DNA from: Cymodocea nodosa
Taxonomy: Eukaryota > Streptophyta > Magnoliopsida > Alismatales > Cymodoceaceae
DNA: 64,000 bases
Assembly: GCA_036874045.1 (NCBI GenBank)
Contig: CM072336.1
Span: forward strand, 26,549,501-26,613,500
Direction of reading: 5' to 3'
In this document: piece after piece, positions 1 through 10,243 of the stretch
How the letters are laid out: each line of letters opens with the position of its first letter
Numbering within the stretch: position 1 is the stretch's first letter
Translations under genes and position numbers: made by a program
The notes under the pieces: model-generated
What the model saw: only the letters and a program-made list of their open reading frames with translations
Database searches by the model: none
What the model was told of the DNA's origin: nothing

Positions 1-570
1 TTTGTACAATCATTTGTAATTGGTAGGGACACAATCACACTTAAGGAATTAAGGTCTAGTCTTCACTCAAGAAAACTTAGGCATATGGTCATGCATGGGA
101 GCAATGATGCAAGTGCACCTAGTTTGTCTACGCACCATGGTGAGAATAGGGGACGATAGTAGAAGTAGAACAACAACAACAACAAATTTAGGAGGAGTAA
201 ATCCAAAGGCAGGTACTCCAAGGACACTTGCAACTGTTGTGAAGAGAAAAGGCATTGGAAGGCTAACTACCCTTAGTTGAAGTCCAAGGGAAATGCTACA
301 GTGGCTGAAAAGCAAGATTCAACATTAGAAGGTGATTACTCACTTACAGTTTCTTGTTGTGCATACTCAGATCAATGCTAGATTTTAGATTCTGGTGCAT
401 TACATCATATGACTTTAGATAAGGAGTTTTTCCACACATATGTGTAGGTAAATGGAGGACAGGTTACTTTGGCCAATGATGATGTTTGTATTAGAGTTGG
501 AATTGGAACAATCTATTTCAAGATGCATGATGGTATAGTGAGGACATGTGAGGGTGTTTAGCATGTTCCC
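1..570 (+). pseudogene. Copia gag C-terminus and protease remnant
   Basis: A CCHC zinc knuckle is readable at 229-270 (C-N-C-C, then EEKRH), but its last cysteine codon has become Tyr (TAC). The retroviral-type aspartic protease signature D-S-G-A followed by LHHMT is at 388-411, preceded by a TAG at 379-381 where the family normally has Trp (TGG). No long open frame remains, so this is a dead coding remnant. The rest of gag lies left of the window. Confidence 0.8.
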
Positions 571-1302
571 ATGTTGGGGAAAAGTCTAATTTCTTTAATG
601 GCACTTGATTCTAAAGGTTTCAAGTATACAGGTGGAGGAGGCAAGTTGTGTGTTTCCAAGGGCTCCATGGTTGTAATGAAAGGAGTAAAAAATGGGCCTC
701 TCTACATTCTACAAGGTTTTCCAGTTATAGGTGCTACTACTATTATTGCTACTGATCAACAATCTTCTTTTGTTGTTTGGCACTCCAAACTTGGGCATTT
801 GGGGCAGAAAGGAATGCAGAAGTTCAGTAGCTTAGGCAGATTGGATGGACACAAGTTTTCCAGGATAGACTTGTGTAAACATTGTATTTTTGGAAAACAT
901 AAATGGGTTTCATTCAGTAGAGGAGAGCATACCACCAAGGAGATATTGAACTACGTCTATGCTGATTGTTGTGGTCCTTCCAAACAACTCTCTATTGTAG
1001 AGTCAAGGTACTTTCTTTCAATTATTGATGATTATTCACATATGAATTGGGTTTTCATATTGAAGCACAAAGGAGATGCCTTTAAGAGCTTCAAGCAATG
1101 GAGGGCATTGGTTGAAAACCAAGTTGGGTGAAAAGTAAAGTATCTAAGGACAGATAATGGTTTAGAATTCTACTCATGAATTTGATATCTATTGTTAGGA
1201 TGTAGGTATCACTAGACTTCACACTGTTAGAGGCACTCCATAGCAAAATGGAGTTGCTGAGCACCTCAATTGCACCTTATTGGAAATGGCTAGATGCATG
1301 TT
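571..1302 (+). pseudogene. Copia GAG-pre-integrase and integrase catalytic core remnant
   Basis: The frame 571-1131 shows the pre-integrase zinc-binding pattern (WHSKLGHLG, then CKHCIFGKH) and the start of the integrase core with the first catalytic Asp (in YADCCGP) and FLSIIDDYSH. After a stop near 1,129 the second Asp (LRTDNG, about 1,146-1,164) and the catalytic Glu (NGVAEHLN, about 1,250-1,272) can be read in shifted frames. The integrase is then broken at 1303 by the solo LTR. Integrase joins element cDNA to the host chromosome; this one cannot be functional. Confidence 0.85.
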
Positions 1303-1307
1303 ATTCC

Positions 1308-3271
1308 TATTAGGATCGGTAGGCTCACCAGAGGGGGGGTGAATGGTGAAAGTGTGTAGTTTTTAAAATTCTTTTGATGTTGAATCGAATGATTCAATAG
1401 AAATGTAATGAGAAAAAATTAAACGAATGTAAATCAGTAGAAAAAAGAAACACATAGTAAATTTTTAGGTGGTTCACCAACTTAGTTAGTCCACCTCCAA
1501 GATTCACTTGGGCTTCACTAAGTGTTTCAACACTTACACACTTACTTTCAGGTCAAAGCAAGAACCAACTACACAGAAGTTTTCAGGTATAAACTTCAGT
1601 AAACCAACCTCTAGAGTTTTCAGGTCGAAATTCAAACCAACACTGAATGTAGCTTTCAGGTTGAAGCCACGAACCAACGGCTTTAATCTTTCAATCAGAG
1701 TTTTGGCACACAGAGCTTTTTCTGCAGTAGATCTTTAGAATATGCTTCACTGTTTGCAGACTTGAGTGTAATTGGAATTGGAGTGTAACTCACTGTATGT
1801 GGTATATCCGTTATCTCTGTCTTTTCATTTCTTAAACTCCTCACATTTATACCAAAGGTATAACGATCATATTTCTTTATCAATGGATATATTATGCTGT
1901 ACTTGATTAGACACCAGTCAAATACTGTAAGTTATCGTTCAGAAAGTTATTTCAAGATGTCTTACCGATTTTCCTAACCTTTCGAATAGTTAGCTGTGTA
2001 ACTCTCCGAAGAATATCTGTAACTCACCGAAAGATCACTTAAACATTTCTGTCAGGTAGGATTCCAGAATATTTATTGCAAGCTGTCATTCAATCGGATA
2101 CTTATAACTATAACTCATCGAACAGTTATATAATTGTCGGATAGTTGGCTACAATAACCCTCTGTTAACTTTCCGATTGCTTCAATTCAGTACGTGCATA
2201 AAAGGCTGACTTAAGTTTCGGATGGTTATCCCTGTAACTCACCAAAACGCTTCAGGATTTCGAATAGTTATCTTTCTAACTCTCCGAAAACTTATTTGAG
2301 CTTCTTTCTGGAATTCTACACGTGGGAAATTCAATGACTTAAGTTTCAGATAGTTAAACTGTAACTCACCGAAACTCTCTTGAAATTTCGGATAGTTATC
2401 TTTCTAACTCTCCGAAAACTTAAATGATCTTCTTTTTGGAATTCTGCACGTGGGAGATTCAATGACTTAAGTTTCAGATAATTAAACTGTAACTCACCGA
2501 GTTTAACTATCCGAAACTCTCTTGAAATTTCGGATAGTTATCTTTCTAACTTTCCGAAAACTTAAATGATCTTCTTTTTGGAATTCTGCACGTGACAAAT
2601 TCAATAACTTAAGTTACAGATAGTTAAACTGTAACTTACCGAAACTCTCTTTGAAATTTCGGATAGTTATCTAACTCTCCGATTTTCCCTTTTAAGCTTT
2701 CAACTGCTAGCTTCTCCATTTTGCACGTGCGTAATAAGATGACTTAAGTTCCGAAAAGTTATATCTGTAACTTACTGAAAAACTCAAATAGTTATCTAAC
2801 TCTCCGAAAGGAAAACTCGGATAGTTATCTAACTCTCCGACAAGTCCTTTAAGCTTCCGTTCTGTATTTCTGCACGTGATTTATTGAATGACTTAAGTTT
2901 TGGATAGTTAGCTTTTCTAACTTTCCGATTTTCCTTTTTCTTTCGGATAGTTAACTCCTTAACTCTCCGATCATTCAACCAACTTAACTGTCCGATTATT
3001 TAACTCTCCGAAAGTTTTGAAAAATTCGGATAGTTATCCTTCTAATTGTCCGATAGTTCTGCTGCTGTTTTACTCTTCAGATACTTGAACCTGTAACTGT
3101 TCGATTTTCCTGTAGCTTTAAGGCAGTATCTTCTAGAACTTTCTCCATCTGTTCATCTGTTTGGAATTTGTTCTATCTGCCTTCTGATCTAATGCTGCTC
3201 TGACTTAATTGTGAAATACAATATGTTTCCTCACATGAGTTTTGCATTATCAAAATACTAGGGTCCTAACA
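1308..3271. mobile_element. Solo LTR nested in Copia element 1
   Basis: The uninterrupted mirror copy at 24 kb shows the empty site (ATGCATGTTA followed by ACCCATG), so the insert can be cut out exactly. It begins TATTAGGATC (probably TGTTAGGA with one mutated base) and ends GGTCCTAACA, giving the inverted ends TGTTAGGA/TCCTAACA expected of an LTR. ATTCC at 1303-1307 is repeated at 3272-3276 as a perfect 5-bp target-site duplication. No coding region, primer-binding site or internal domain lies between the ends, so it is a solo LTR (about 1.96 kb) or a very short non-autonomous element. It is absent from the right arm, so it arrived after the inverted duplication or was lost there. Confidence 0.85.
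2195..3060. repeat. Array of imperfect palindromes with a CACGTG box in each unit
   Basis: Inside the solo LTR a short half-site (TTTCGGATAGTTA) and its near-complement (TAACTCTCCGAAA) alternate many times, separated by loops of about 4-8 bases. They lie in longer units of about 125-150 bp. A CACGTG (G-box) occurs in each longer unit, at 2319-2324, 2447-2452, 2589-2594, 2724-2729 and 2873-2878, usually after TTCTGCA or a variant. A degenerate version (TACGTGCA) is near 2,191. Repeated enhancer-like modules in an LTR U3 region are known in plant retrotransposons. That this one drives transcription is inference. Confidence 0.8.
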
Positions 3272-3276
3272 ATTCC

Positions 3277-3560
3277 ATGCAGGTTTGGACAAAAAATTTT
3301 GGGTTGAAACTATTAACACAACCTCTTATCTTGTCAACAGGTCTCCCTCCAGCTTAATTGAAGAAAGGATTCCATATGAAGTGTGGATGAATAGGATTGC
3401 AAATTACTCCAAGCTAAAGATATTTGGGTGTATAGCATATTACCATGTCAATAATGGTAAGCTAGAGCCACATGCCAAGAAAGGTATTTTTGTGGGATAT
3501 GGCATGGGAGTAAAGGACTATAGAATTTATGATATTGAAACAAGTTAGGTGATACACAGC
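3277..3560 (+). pseudogene. Copia integrase C-terminal remnant
   Basis: The frame 3285-3548 continues the integrase after the solo LTR. It has FWVETINTTSYLVNRSPS, IPYEVWMNR, LKIFGCIAYYHV and GIFVGYGMGVKDYRIYD, the conserved tail of Copia integrases, and ends at a TAG near 3,546. The same frame, with a few substitutions, is present on the minus strand at 23,844-24,062. The next conserved block after DVTFDEA should be a linker and the N-terminal reverse transcriptase. It is missing. Confidence 0.85.
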
Positions 3561-3584
3561 TGTGATGTCACCTTTGATGAGGCT

Positions 3585-4880
3585 TCCTATTAAAGTGATC
3601 TTAGCAATTGTGGCAGCAAAGAACTTGGAGCTAGAGTAACTTGACGTGAAGACTGCTTTTTTGCATGGTGATTTAAAAGAAAAAATTTGGATGGAACACA
3701 CAACAGGTTTCAATGTTAAGGAGAGATCAAATATGGTTTGCAAGATGAAAAAGTCCTTGTATAAACTTAAACAATCTCCTAGACAATGGTATAAAAGGTT
3801 TGATATTTTATCATTAGAGTTTGTTTTGCTTGTAATTGTTTTAATTCATGTGTGTATGTTAAACTTTTGAAAGATGGCACACATGTATATTTGTTCCTGT
3901 ATGTGGATGATATCTTAATTGTAGCTAAAGATATCAATGTTATACAAGAATTAAATGACACTTTAAAATCTGAATTTGAAATGAAAGATCTTAGAATAGT
4001 AGGTAAGATACTTGGCATGGAGATTCAACATGACAAGGGCATTGGCAGACTTTTTCTCCATTAGAGCAAGTACATTGAGAAGATCTTAAGTAGATTTGGA
4101 ATGGCTTTAAACAAAGACATTGAGATGCCTTATGATAGGAACCTTCGTTTGTCATCAACTATATCACCACAAACGAGATCTGAAAGGGAGTATATGCAAC
4201 GTGTCCCTTATGCATAGGCCATTGGTAGTTTGATGTATGCTATGCTATATACCCGACCTGATTTAGCTCACCCTCTTAGTGTTGTTAGTAGGTACATGTC
4301 CAATCTTGGTAAGCAACATTGGCAAGCCATGAAAAAGATATTCAGATATTTGAAGGGGACTTTAGATGTGGGGCTGATGTATGGCATCAAGTAGAGCTGT
4401 AGCATAGTTGGATTTTCAGATTCTGATTATGCTAGTAATGTTGATCAAAGGAGATCCTTGACAAGTTATGTTTTCAAAGTTGCAGGCTTAGTTGTTAGTT
4501 GGGAATCTACTCTTCAACCAACTGTTTTACTCTCCACCACAGAGGTTGAATGTATGGCAATGACTAAAGCTGCTAAAGAGGGTATCTAGCTAAAGAGGTT
4601 GCTTGGAGACTTTGGGCTACGTATTAATAAAGCAAACATTTTTTGTGATAGTCTGAGTGCCATTTGTTTAACCAAAGATAATGTATTTCATGATCGTATG
4701 AAACATGTAGACATCAAATATCACTTCCTTAGAAGTCAAAACATGATCAAAATTTTGAAGATCAACACCAAAGATAATCTAGCAGACATGTTCACCAAAA
4801 GTGTGATTGAGAGTAAGTTCAAATATTGCTTGGACTTGCTCAACGTCTATGCCTACTATCAACCCATCATGGGTCATTGA
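3585..4880 (+). pseudogene. Copia reverse transcriptase (C-terminal part) and RNase H remnant
   Basis: Readable blocks in order are KTAFLHGDLKE, KSLYKLKQSPRQWYKRFD, the catalytic YVDD in FLYVDDILIVAKD (about 3,895-3,935), LGMEIQHD, GSLMYAMLYTRPDL, YLKGTLDVGLMYG and the RNase H end (FCDSLSAICLTKDNVFHDRMKHVDIKYHF, written here only as a run of short motifs: FCDSLSA, RMKHVDIKYHF, DNLADMFTK). Frames are broken by TAG stops near 4,063, 4,216, 4,393 and 4,588 and by a frameshift near 3,868. Some of these lesions are shared with element 2 and some are not. Confidence 0.88.
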
Positions 4881-4932
4881 TATGGAGAGCTTTGTTCTAA
4901 GTGGAGTTTGTGATTCAAGACAAGGTGGAGAT

Positions 4933-5181
4933 TGTTGAATGTGTATTAAACTATTGTATTTAATAGCTAAGGGTATTTTGCTCATTTGGACCATTAGTTG
5001 TTCAAGCTATATAAGCTTGGACCTAGGGCACTCTTAGGGTGCTCCAATTTTTGTATCTCAATTTGAATAAGTGAGAAGACCAACAAGCCTCTATCCATGG
5101 ACGTACCCACAAGGGGAGCCACGTAAATTTTTGTGTTTATGTTTGATCCCTTCTCTTCTACCTCATTTTTGCACAACAACA
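4933..5181 (+). repeat. 3' LTR of Copia element 1
   Basis: A 249-bp repeat starts TGTTGAATGTG directly after the polypurine-like AGGTGGAGAT and ends GCACAACAACA. It appears identical to the 3' LTR of element 2 (22128-22376, minus) and clearly diverged from the 5' LTR of that element (24264-24510). TG...CA ends and the following GTTTC target-site copy fix its borders. Confidence 0.85.
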
Positions 5182-5186
5182 GTTTC

Positions 5187-5808
5187 TTTATAAATGGATC
5201 AAAGCTCTAGCAATGATATCATAAATTTAGTAAATTCTATTAGGAAAGAAATTCAGGACAAGATTACAAAAAATTAATGAAGTGTATGAAAGGAATGGAG
5301 AGCAAGAGAAAATTGAACAATAACAAGTTCAAATGGCAACTAAAAGGATATGATTTTACACAAAGTAGTAGGGAAATATTTAGAAAATAAAAGTCAAGTA
5401 CACACCAAGACAAATACATGTGCTTAATCCTAACCACAAGAACTACCTTGGTTACATTTTTCTTTTACTTCCCTATTCACGTAAATCAGGAGACAAGCAT
5501 TGACACAATGATGAAGTTGCTCCATGGTGATATGGAGATCATGACTTTGAATCTTAGAAAATAACCTTTCTATTTTTTAAGGTAATAATGTATAAAGGGA
5601 AAGAATGTATATAATTAGACCTCCTCCAAACCCTACATCGATGTAAATCTTGTGCACTTGATTTACCCTATTAATGCCACTTCCTATCCAAACTAGCAAG
5701 AACCGCTAGTTACCATGTGAGAGTATAAACTACAAAATGCAAAAGCAAAAATAGCTACAAACTATTCTTCACTTTCAAGTTTCAACATTAAAAATGCATG
5801 ATTAATCA
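5187..5808 (-). pseudogene. Intron-2 fragment of a RING gene copy (left arm)
   Basis: This 620-bp block matches the intron 2 sequence of the RING genes, for example 26,690-27,345 and 36,870-37,520. It appears identical to the right-arm piece at 21,510-22,122. It contains no exon: exon 3 should lie beyond the Copia insertion, outside the window, and exons 1-2 are replaced by the GRP module at about 5,808. It marks the point where a RING locus and a GRP locus were fused before the inverted duplication. Confidence 0.8.
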
Positions 5809-6700
5809 AGTTTCCACATTAATCTAATTTGACACTAAACTTATTCTAAAACTAATTTAAACTACTCCTAAATAAATCTAACTTAATCTTGCTACTAAAA
5901 CTACAATTACCAAAAAACTATATCTAAATTACCACTAACCTAAATTTAAACTAAACCAGATCTAGATTATCCATAACTATCCTAAGCTAATTTGATTAAA
6001 TTAAACCTAAACCTTCTAGAATCATAAAATGGCAACACTAATTCCCTAACAATGGTGCTTATATGAAAAAATTAATCCCAAGTAATAATTGCTAGTGTAC
6101 AATATTCAATGAAGTACATTGACAAGTAAAATCTACAGGGGAATCTTAATTTTATTTTTTATAATGTTTAAATTTTTATTGAATTATTTTTTAATTAATT
6201 TAATTTTTTAAAATCCATTAAATTTTGAATATATTTTTTAATATTGATATTATTCTCACTTTTTAAATTTTTATATAATTATATATATTATTTTATGTGC
6301 ATTTAGAATTTATAATAACATTTTTAAAAATATTTTATATTATTATATTTTTTACTACTATTATTACTAATATATATTATTATGTTTTTTACAATTATAT
6401 ATTATTATATAAATTACCCTTCTCATAAGCTTCTCGACATTTTTCCAATCATGCTGCTCTTCCTTCCTTTGCCTCTATTTGTATAACCTAAACATTTTCT
6501 TATAAATTAATCAAATAATAGAAACCAAAGCAACAAAATATAATCTCGATTTGCTTGTTGAAAGATAATTGCATTGACGTTGCTAGCACAAGCCTAATTA
6601 TGAGCAATGACCTATTGTAGGATTTAATTCTGACAAAATCTCGTCCGTAGTGTATTAAAAGCTTAACTACGTAAAATCAGTTACATGCGTACGTACAATA
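5809..6700. other. AT-rich spacer downstream of GRP copy A, no gene
   Basis: From 5,810 to 6,050 the sequence is a degenerate low-complexity tract built on variants of CTAAATTTAAAC. From 6,140 to 6,420 it is almost pure A/T. No open frame or RNA gene is visible. The same spacer follows GRP copies B (10.8-11.77 kb) and C (20.6-21.5 kb), so it belongs to the duplicated module. Confidence 0.75.
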
Positions 6701-6989
6701 AATATTGAGTATTGTAGTTCGGAGTTGAAGTTCAAATGGTATCCGCCGAATCAATTCGAGGAAAATATAAACTGAACGTAATAAAAAGATAAGGGATTAT
6801 TGATTATTGCAACAAGATGTAAAACATTATGTATGACTTGCTTATTCGTGGAGGGTAAACAAGCCAGACATGCCACAATACACTTGTGGGTACGTGGTAC
6901 ATTTTTATTCGAAATAACTGCTTCAGAATGACTCCACGACATGCAAATTTGGAATGTGCTCAACCATGCCTCGTCTTTCAATGTGATTT

Positions 6990-7313
6990 TCAACGAGCAT
7001 ATCCCTCGCCAAATCCAGAACCACCTCCTTGGCCGGCGGCATAACCTCCAGGACCTGCACCAGCGATGGCTCCTCCGCCACCTCCTCCACCACCTCCTGC
7101 CCTTCTATACCATGAACTTCCACCTCCCCATCCCTCTCCAGATCCAAATCCTGCAGCAGATCCACCATTGGCAGCTTCTGCCGTTCCTCCTCCATCCCCA
7201 CCTCCGTAACCTCCGAGCATACTACGATCAGCTGCCGTCTCCTTAGCACTAGCAAGCATGCTTACGCAGAGCATAACCATGACCGCAACAAGGAAAGCCT
7301 TGGAATTTGCCAT
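6990..7313 (-). CDS. Secreted glycine-rich protein, copy A
   Basis: A single-exon frame encodes 107 residues. Residues 1-23 (MANSKAFLVAVMVMLCVSMLASA) form a clear secretory signal peptide with an Ala-Ser-Ala cleavage site. The mature part starts KETAADRS and is then dominated by glycine (GGYGGGDGGG, a run of nine Gly, GGSGFGEGYAR) with a central SSWYRRA. The Met at 7313 is preferred over an upstream in-frame Met (7340) because the signal peptide begins there. A TATA box lies about 90 bp upstream (7403-7409), and AATAAA follows near 6,905. Such proteins are exported and are often wall-associated or defence-related in plants; the exact role is unknown. The coding sequence appears identical to copy B and differs from copy C by one residue. 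Confidence 0.82.
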   Translation of the reverse strand: MANSKAFLVAVMVMLCVSMLASAKETAADRSMLGGYGGGDGGGTAEAANGGSAAGFGSGEGWGGGSSWYRRAGGGGGGGGGAIAGAGPGGYAAGQGGGSGFGEGYAR

Positions 7314-7402
7314 TCTAATGAATCGAATCTGTACACACAAATATTGAATAAGTTTTGCTTTTCGTCGTGAAATATATACTACCAGCCGAAGGATGGAGAT
7401 GT

Positions 7403-7409
7403 ATTTATA
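7403..7409 (-). promoter_or_regulatory. TATA box of GRP copy A
   Basis: CTATAAATAC on the minus strand, about 90 bp before the start codon. The same motif at the same distance precedes copies B and C. Confidence 0.7.
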
Positions 7410-7559
7410 GTGGTGCTGTATATGGATCAGAGCACATACATAGAATAATTAATGTTGCCTCCTAATTTTCATTTGACCAGGTTAATTTTATTTTTTGTGA
7501 AAGGTGGCCGTCTCTTTTATTCGTATTAAATCATTGAAATAATGTAGTGCTTGCTCACA

Positions 7560-8565
7560 CGATGTTAGCTTCTACGATCTATATAAGATGGCAACCACTA
7601 CGTTTCTTCTTCTTTTTTTCAACTGTAGTGCCTTTAAATGGATTCAAGACATGGTTTCCATTCCTCACCAAAGAATGTATGCAAAATACTACGGATCAGA
7701 ATGTGAACTTGTTAATTAAATATAATGTGTATTCTAGAATATTCAACACGTTAATTAATTAAGCGTGCTAGAGAGACAATACCCTGTCAATCAACTAGCA
7801 AAATATTTATTAGCCAGATCGACGGTCACGCGTAAACTATATATATGTAGCTGGTACTTAGCAGTTACAACGTAACGTTGGGATTCCTGGATGTATTATT
7901 TAACATAAAACATTGCACCTTGTATATAATATTAGAATGTCTTGGTAACCAGTGGGTGGCAGCCCAATTGGACATGCTTGTAGAAAGAGATATGCGCTCC
8001 ACTACGTCGTTTTCTTTTTGTAAATTAGATAACAAGTCTTGTTGAAACGTAGCACCCAACCTGTGAAGAAAGGACAAGAGTACAAATGAAAAAATAACGA
8101 ACAACAAGAACTAAGAGATAGAAGACCAAACAATACAAGCAAATCATTTATTTGTCTTCCCTTTCAATTCATCGCCTAAATCTTGAATTATGCCCTAGTA
8201 GTAACTAATGTTGGCAAATCAATGTTGCCTTGAATTATGAGCCACGTAAGAGACTATTTGTGCTACAAGGAAAGGTAGTAATTAGAGAATTTTTAAAGTT
8301 TTCTTAGCTTTCTTGACATTTGTACTGTAAGAGAAAGTTATAAATTTTTTTTAACTTTCCAAGATATAAAAAAAAAACTATTTTGCAACTTTTAGACCAT
8401 TAGAGGATTGAAAGTTACGAAGCATGGAAGATTTCTTTATATACCATTATAGTATTTAAATATTATATAATATAAATATTTATAATTCGTATATAGTAAT
8501 ATTATGTAATTTATAAAAATATTTATAAAGTAATATAAGTAGTAATATAGTATATATCAATATTT
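7560..8565. other. Upstream flank of GRP copy A, part of the inverted arm
   Basis: This stretch is shared, inverted, with 18,765-19,760. It includes a short open frame (7865-8107, minus; HRLGATFQQDLLSNLQKEN) that is also readable at 19,186-19,431 on the plus strand. I do not recognise it; it may be a degraded exon or chance. The inner end (8,420-8,565) is AT-rich. Confidence 0.6.
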
Positions 8566-9574
8566 ATATTTATAATTATAAAGTAATGTATTATATTGAT
8601 TATGGCATAATTATGTCTTTTTGGAAATATTGGGATTTTACATAGCTTCTTGAGATTAGTGCATAATGTGGACTTTACAGCATATATCAAGAATTTGTGA
8701 TTATTTTGCATAACAAGGATATTTGTTGACTATGGAAGGCTTATTTATGTTGCATGTAATTATTTGACATTAAGGCAAATACTATAGAAAATGCATGTCA
8801 TTATTGGGTCTAATGTGAAATTTGATATATGTTAAAATGAATGAATATTTAACTATGAACTCGACTATAGGGACATGATACTGTGGTATTCTATATAATA
8901 GAGATGGAGGATATGCTTAACTTTATTTCGAGTACTCAATGTGTCCAACCCTAGTCACAAGGTGATATGTGATAGATAGTTTTTGCTATATGGAGTAAAT
9001 ATGCAATTAAACTAAATATAAAAATGTATAAGTAGCCTTGACATTGGGGCCAATGTATTATTGTAATTTACAAGATGTATTTTCATTTGTGACAAGAATG
9101 TATACTATTATTACATTGAGTTGATAGTACAACCTTCCTTTTTACATACATAACATGTTATTTATTATATTTTAGACTTACGATAGAATGACTTATTGGG
9201 TTTTAGCTTACATGTTGTTATTAATTCTTTTAAGATATTTGGTAAATATTTTGGTGGAATGTGAGCAGCAGGACAAGACGAGTTAGTCAAAGAGGCATAA
9301 CTACAACAAAATATTATGAATCACAAACTTTGTGGTTTGTACACCCATTTTGTGTTTTCCTTGTTTAAGGTTAGATTATAAATAACTTCTATTATTTCGG
9401 GACTGCACCATGTATTGGAGAATCTAATTGTTTGCAGGCACCTAACCGCCTGATGAATAATATTGGGTTAGGTTTAAATAATAATAATAATAACAAAGTA
9501 ATGATATAATAATTATAAATAAAAATAATATATGAAGAGATCCTCTCCCGATTTTGTTTGGAATTAAAAATAAT
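8566..9574. other. Unique AT-rich spacer, nothing recognised
   Basis: This sequence lies inside the left inverted arm's inner border and is not repeated elsewhere in the window as far as I can see. There is no long frame, and only an (ATA)n-like tract near 9,476-9,500. Confidence 0.6.
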
Positions 9575-9578
9575 GTAG

Positions 9579-9719
9579 CTATATATGTAGCTGGTACTTA
9601 GCAGTTATGTACCATGAAACATTGCACCTTGTATATAATATAGTAGAATGTCTTGGTAATAATACATCCAGGAATTCCAACGTTACGTTGTAACTGCTAA
9701 GTACCAGCTACATATATAT
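9579..9719. repeat. Fold-back junction: 29-bp inverted repeat around a 50-bp micro-inversion
   Basis: 9579-9607 (contains AGCTGGTACTTAGCAGTTA) is the reverse complement of 9691-9719. Between them, 9610-9659 is the reverse complement of the matching stretch in the right arm (19383-19431), so it has been inverted in place. In the right arm that stretch is bounded by TTACCA and TGGTAA, a 6-bp inverted repeat that could have guided the switch. From 9,660 onward the sequence runs in right-arm orientation into GRP copy B. This is the entry point of the third GRP module. Confidence 0.85.
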
Positions 9720-10147
9720 AGTTTGCGCGTGACCATCGATCTGGCTAATAAATATTTTGCTAGTTGATTGACAAGGTATTGTCTCTTGCACGCTTAATTA
9801 ATTAACGTGTTGAATATTCTATAATACACATTATATTTAATTAACAAGTTCACATTCTGATCCGTAGTATTTTGCATACATTCTTTGGTGAGGAATGGAA
9901 ACCATGTCTTGAATCCATTTAAAGGCACTACAGTTGAAAAAAAAGAAGAAGAAACGTAGTGGTTGCCATCTTATATAGATCGTAGAAGCTAACATCGTGT
10001 GAGCAAGCATTACATTATTTCAATGATTTAATACGAATAAAAGAGACGGCCACCTTTCACAAAAAATAAAATTAACCTGGTCAAATGAAAATTAGGAGGC
10101 AACATTAATTATTCTATGTATGTGCTCTGATCCATATACAGCACCAC

Positions 10148-10155
10148 TATAAATA
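10148..10155 (+). promoter_or_regulatory. TATA box of GRP copy B
   Basis: TATAAATA, about 90 bp upstream of the GRP copy B start, in the same context as copies A and C. Confidence 0.7.
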
Positions 10156-10243
10156 CATCTCCATCCTTCGGCTGGTAGTATATATTTCACGACGAAAAGC
10201 AAAACTTATTCAATATTTGTGTGTACAGATTCGATTCATTAGA

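Larger units (their letters stand above)
1..5181 (+). mobile_element. Ty1/Copia element 1, decayed, cut by the window edge, split by a solo LTR
   Basis: Reading the plus strand gives the Copia order gag zinc knuckle, protease, GAG-pre-integrase, integrase, reverse transcriptase, RNase H and 3' LTR. The 5' LTR lies outside the window. Many frames are broken by stops and frameshifts. A 1,964-bp solo LTR interrupts the integrase region at 1308-3271. A block between the integrase C-terminus and the middle of the reverse transcriptase is missing (junction near 3,585), and Copia element 2 has the same junction. The 3' end is defined by a purine tract (AGGTGGAGAT) just before the LTR and by GTTTC at 5182-5186 after it. 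That 5-mer is the complement of the GAAAC target duplication of element 2, so both are descendants of one insertion. Confidence 0.93.
1175..8565 (+). repeat. Left arm of a large inverted segmental duplication
   Basis: This stretch, without the 1,964-bp solo LTR, is the reverse complement of 18,765-24,161. Matching landmarks include the Copia integrase/RT/RNase H, the 3' LTR, the RING intron piece, the GRP gene (start 7313 against 19996) and its upstream flank. Paired coordinates sum to about 27,309 along most of the arm (for example 5182-5186 with 22123-22127). The left limit near 1,175 reflects a deletion inside the right Copia, so the real arm may continue past the window start. The inner limit lies in AT-rich sequence near 8,565. 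Confidence 0.9.
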
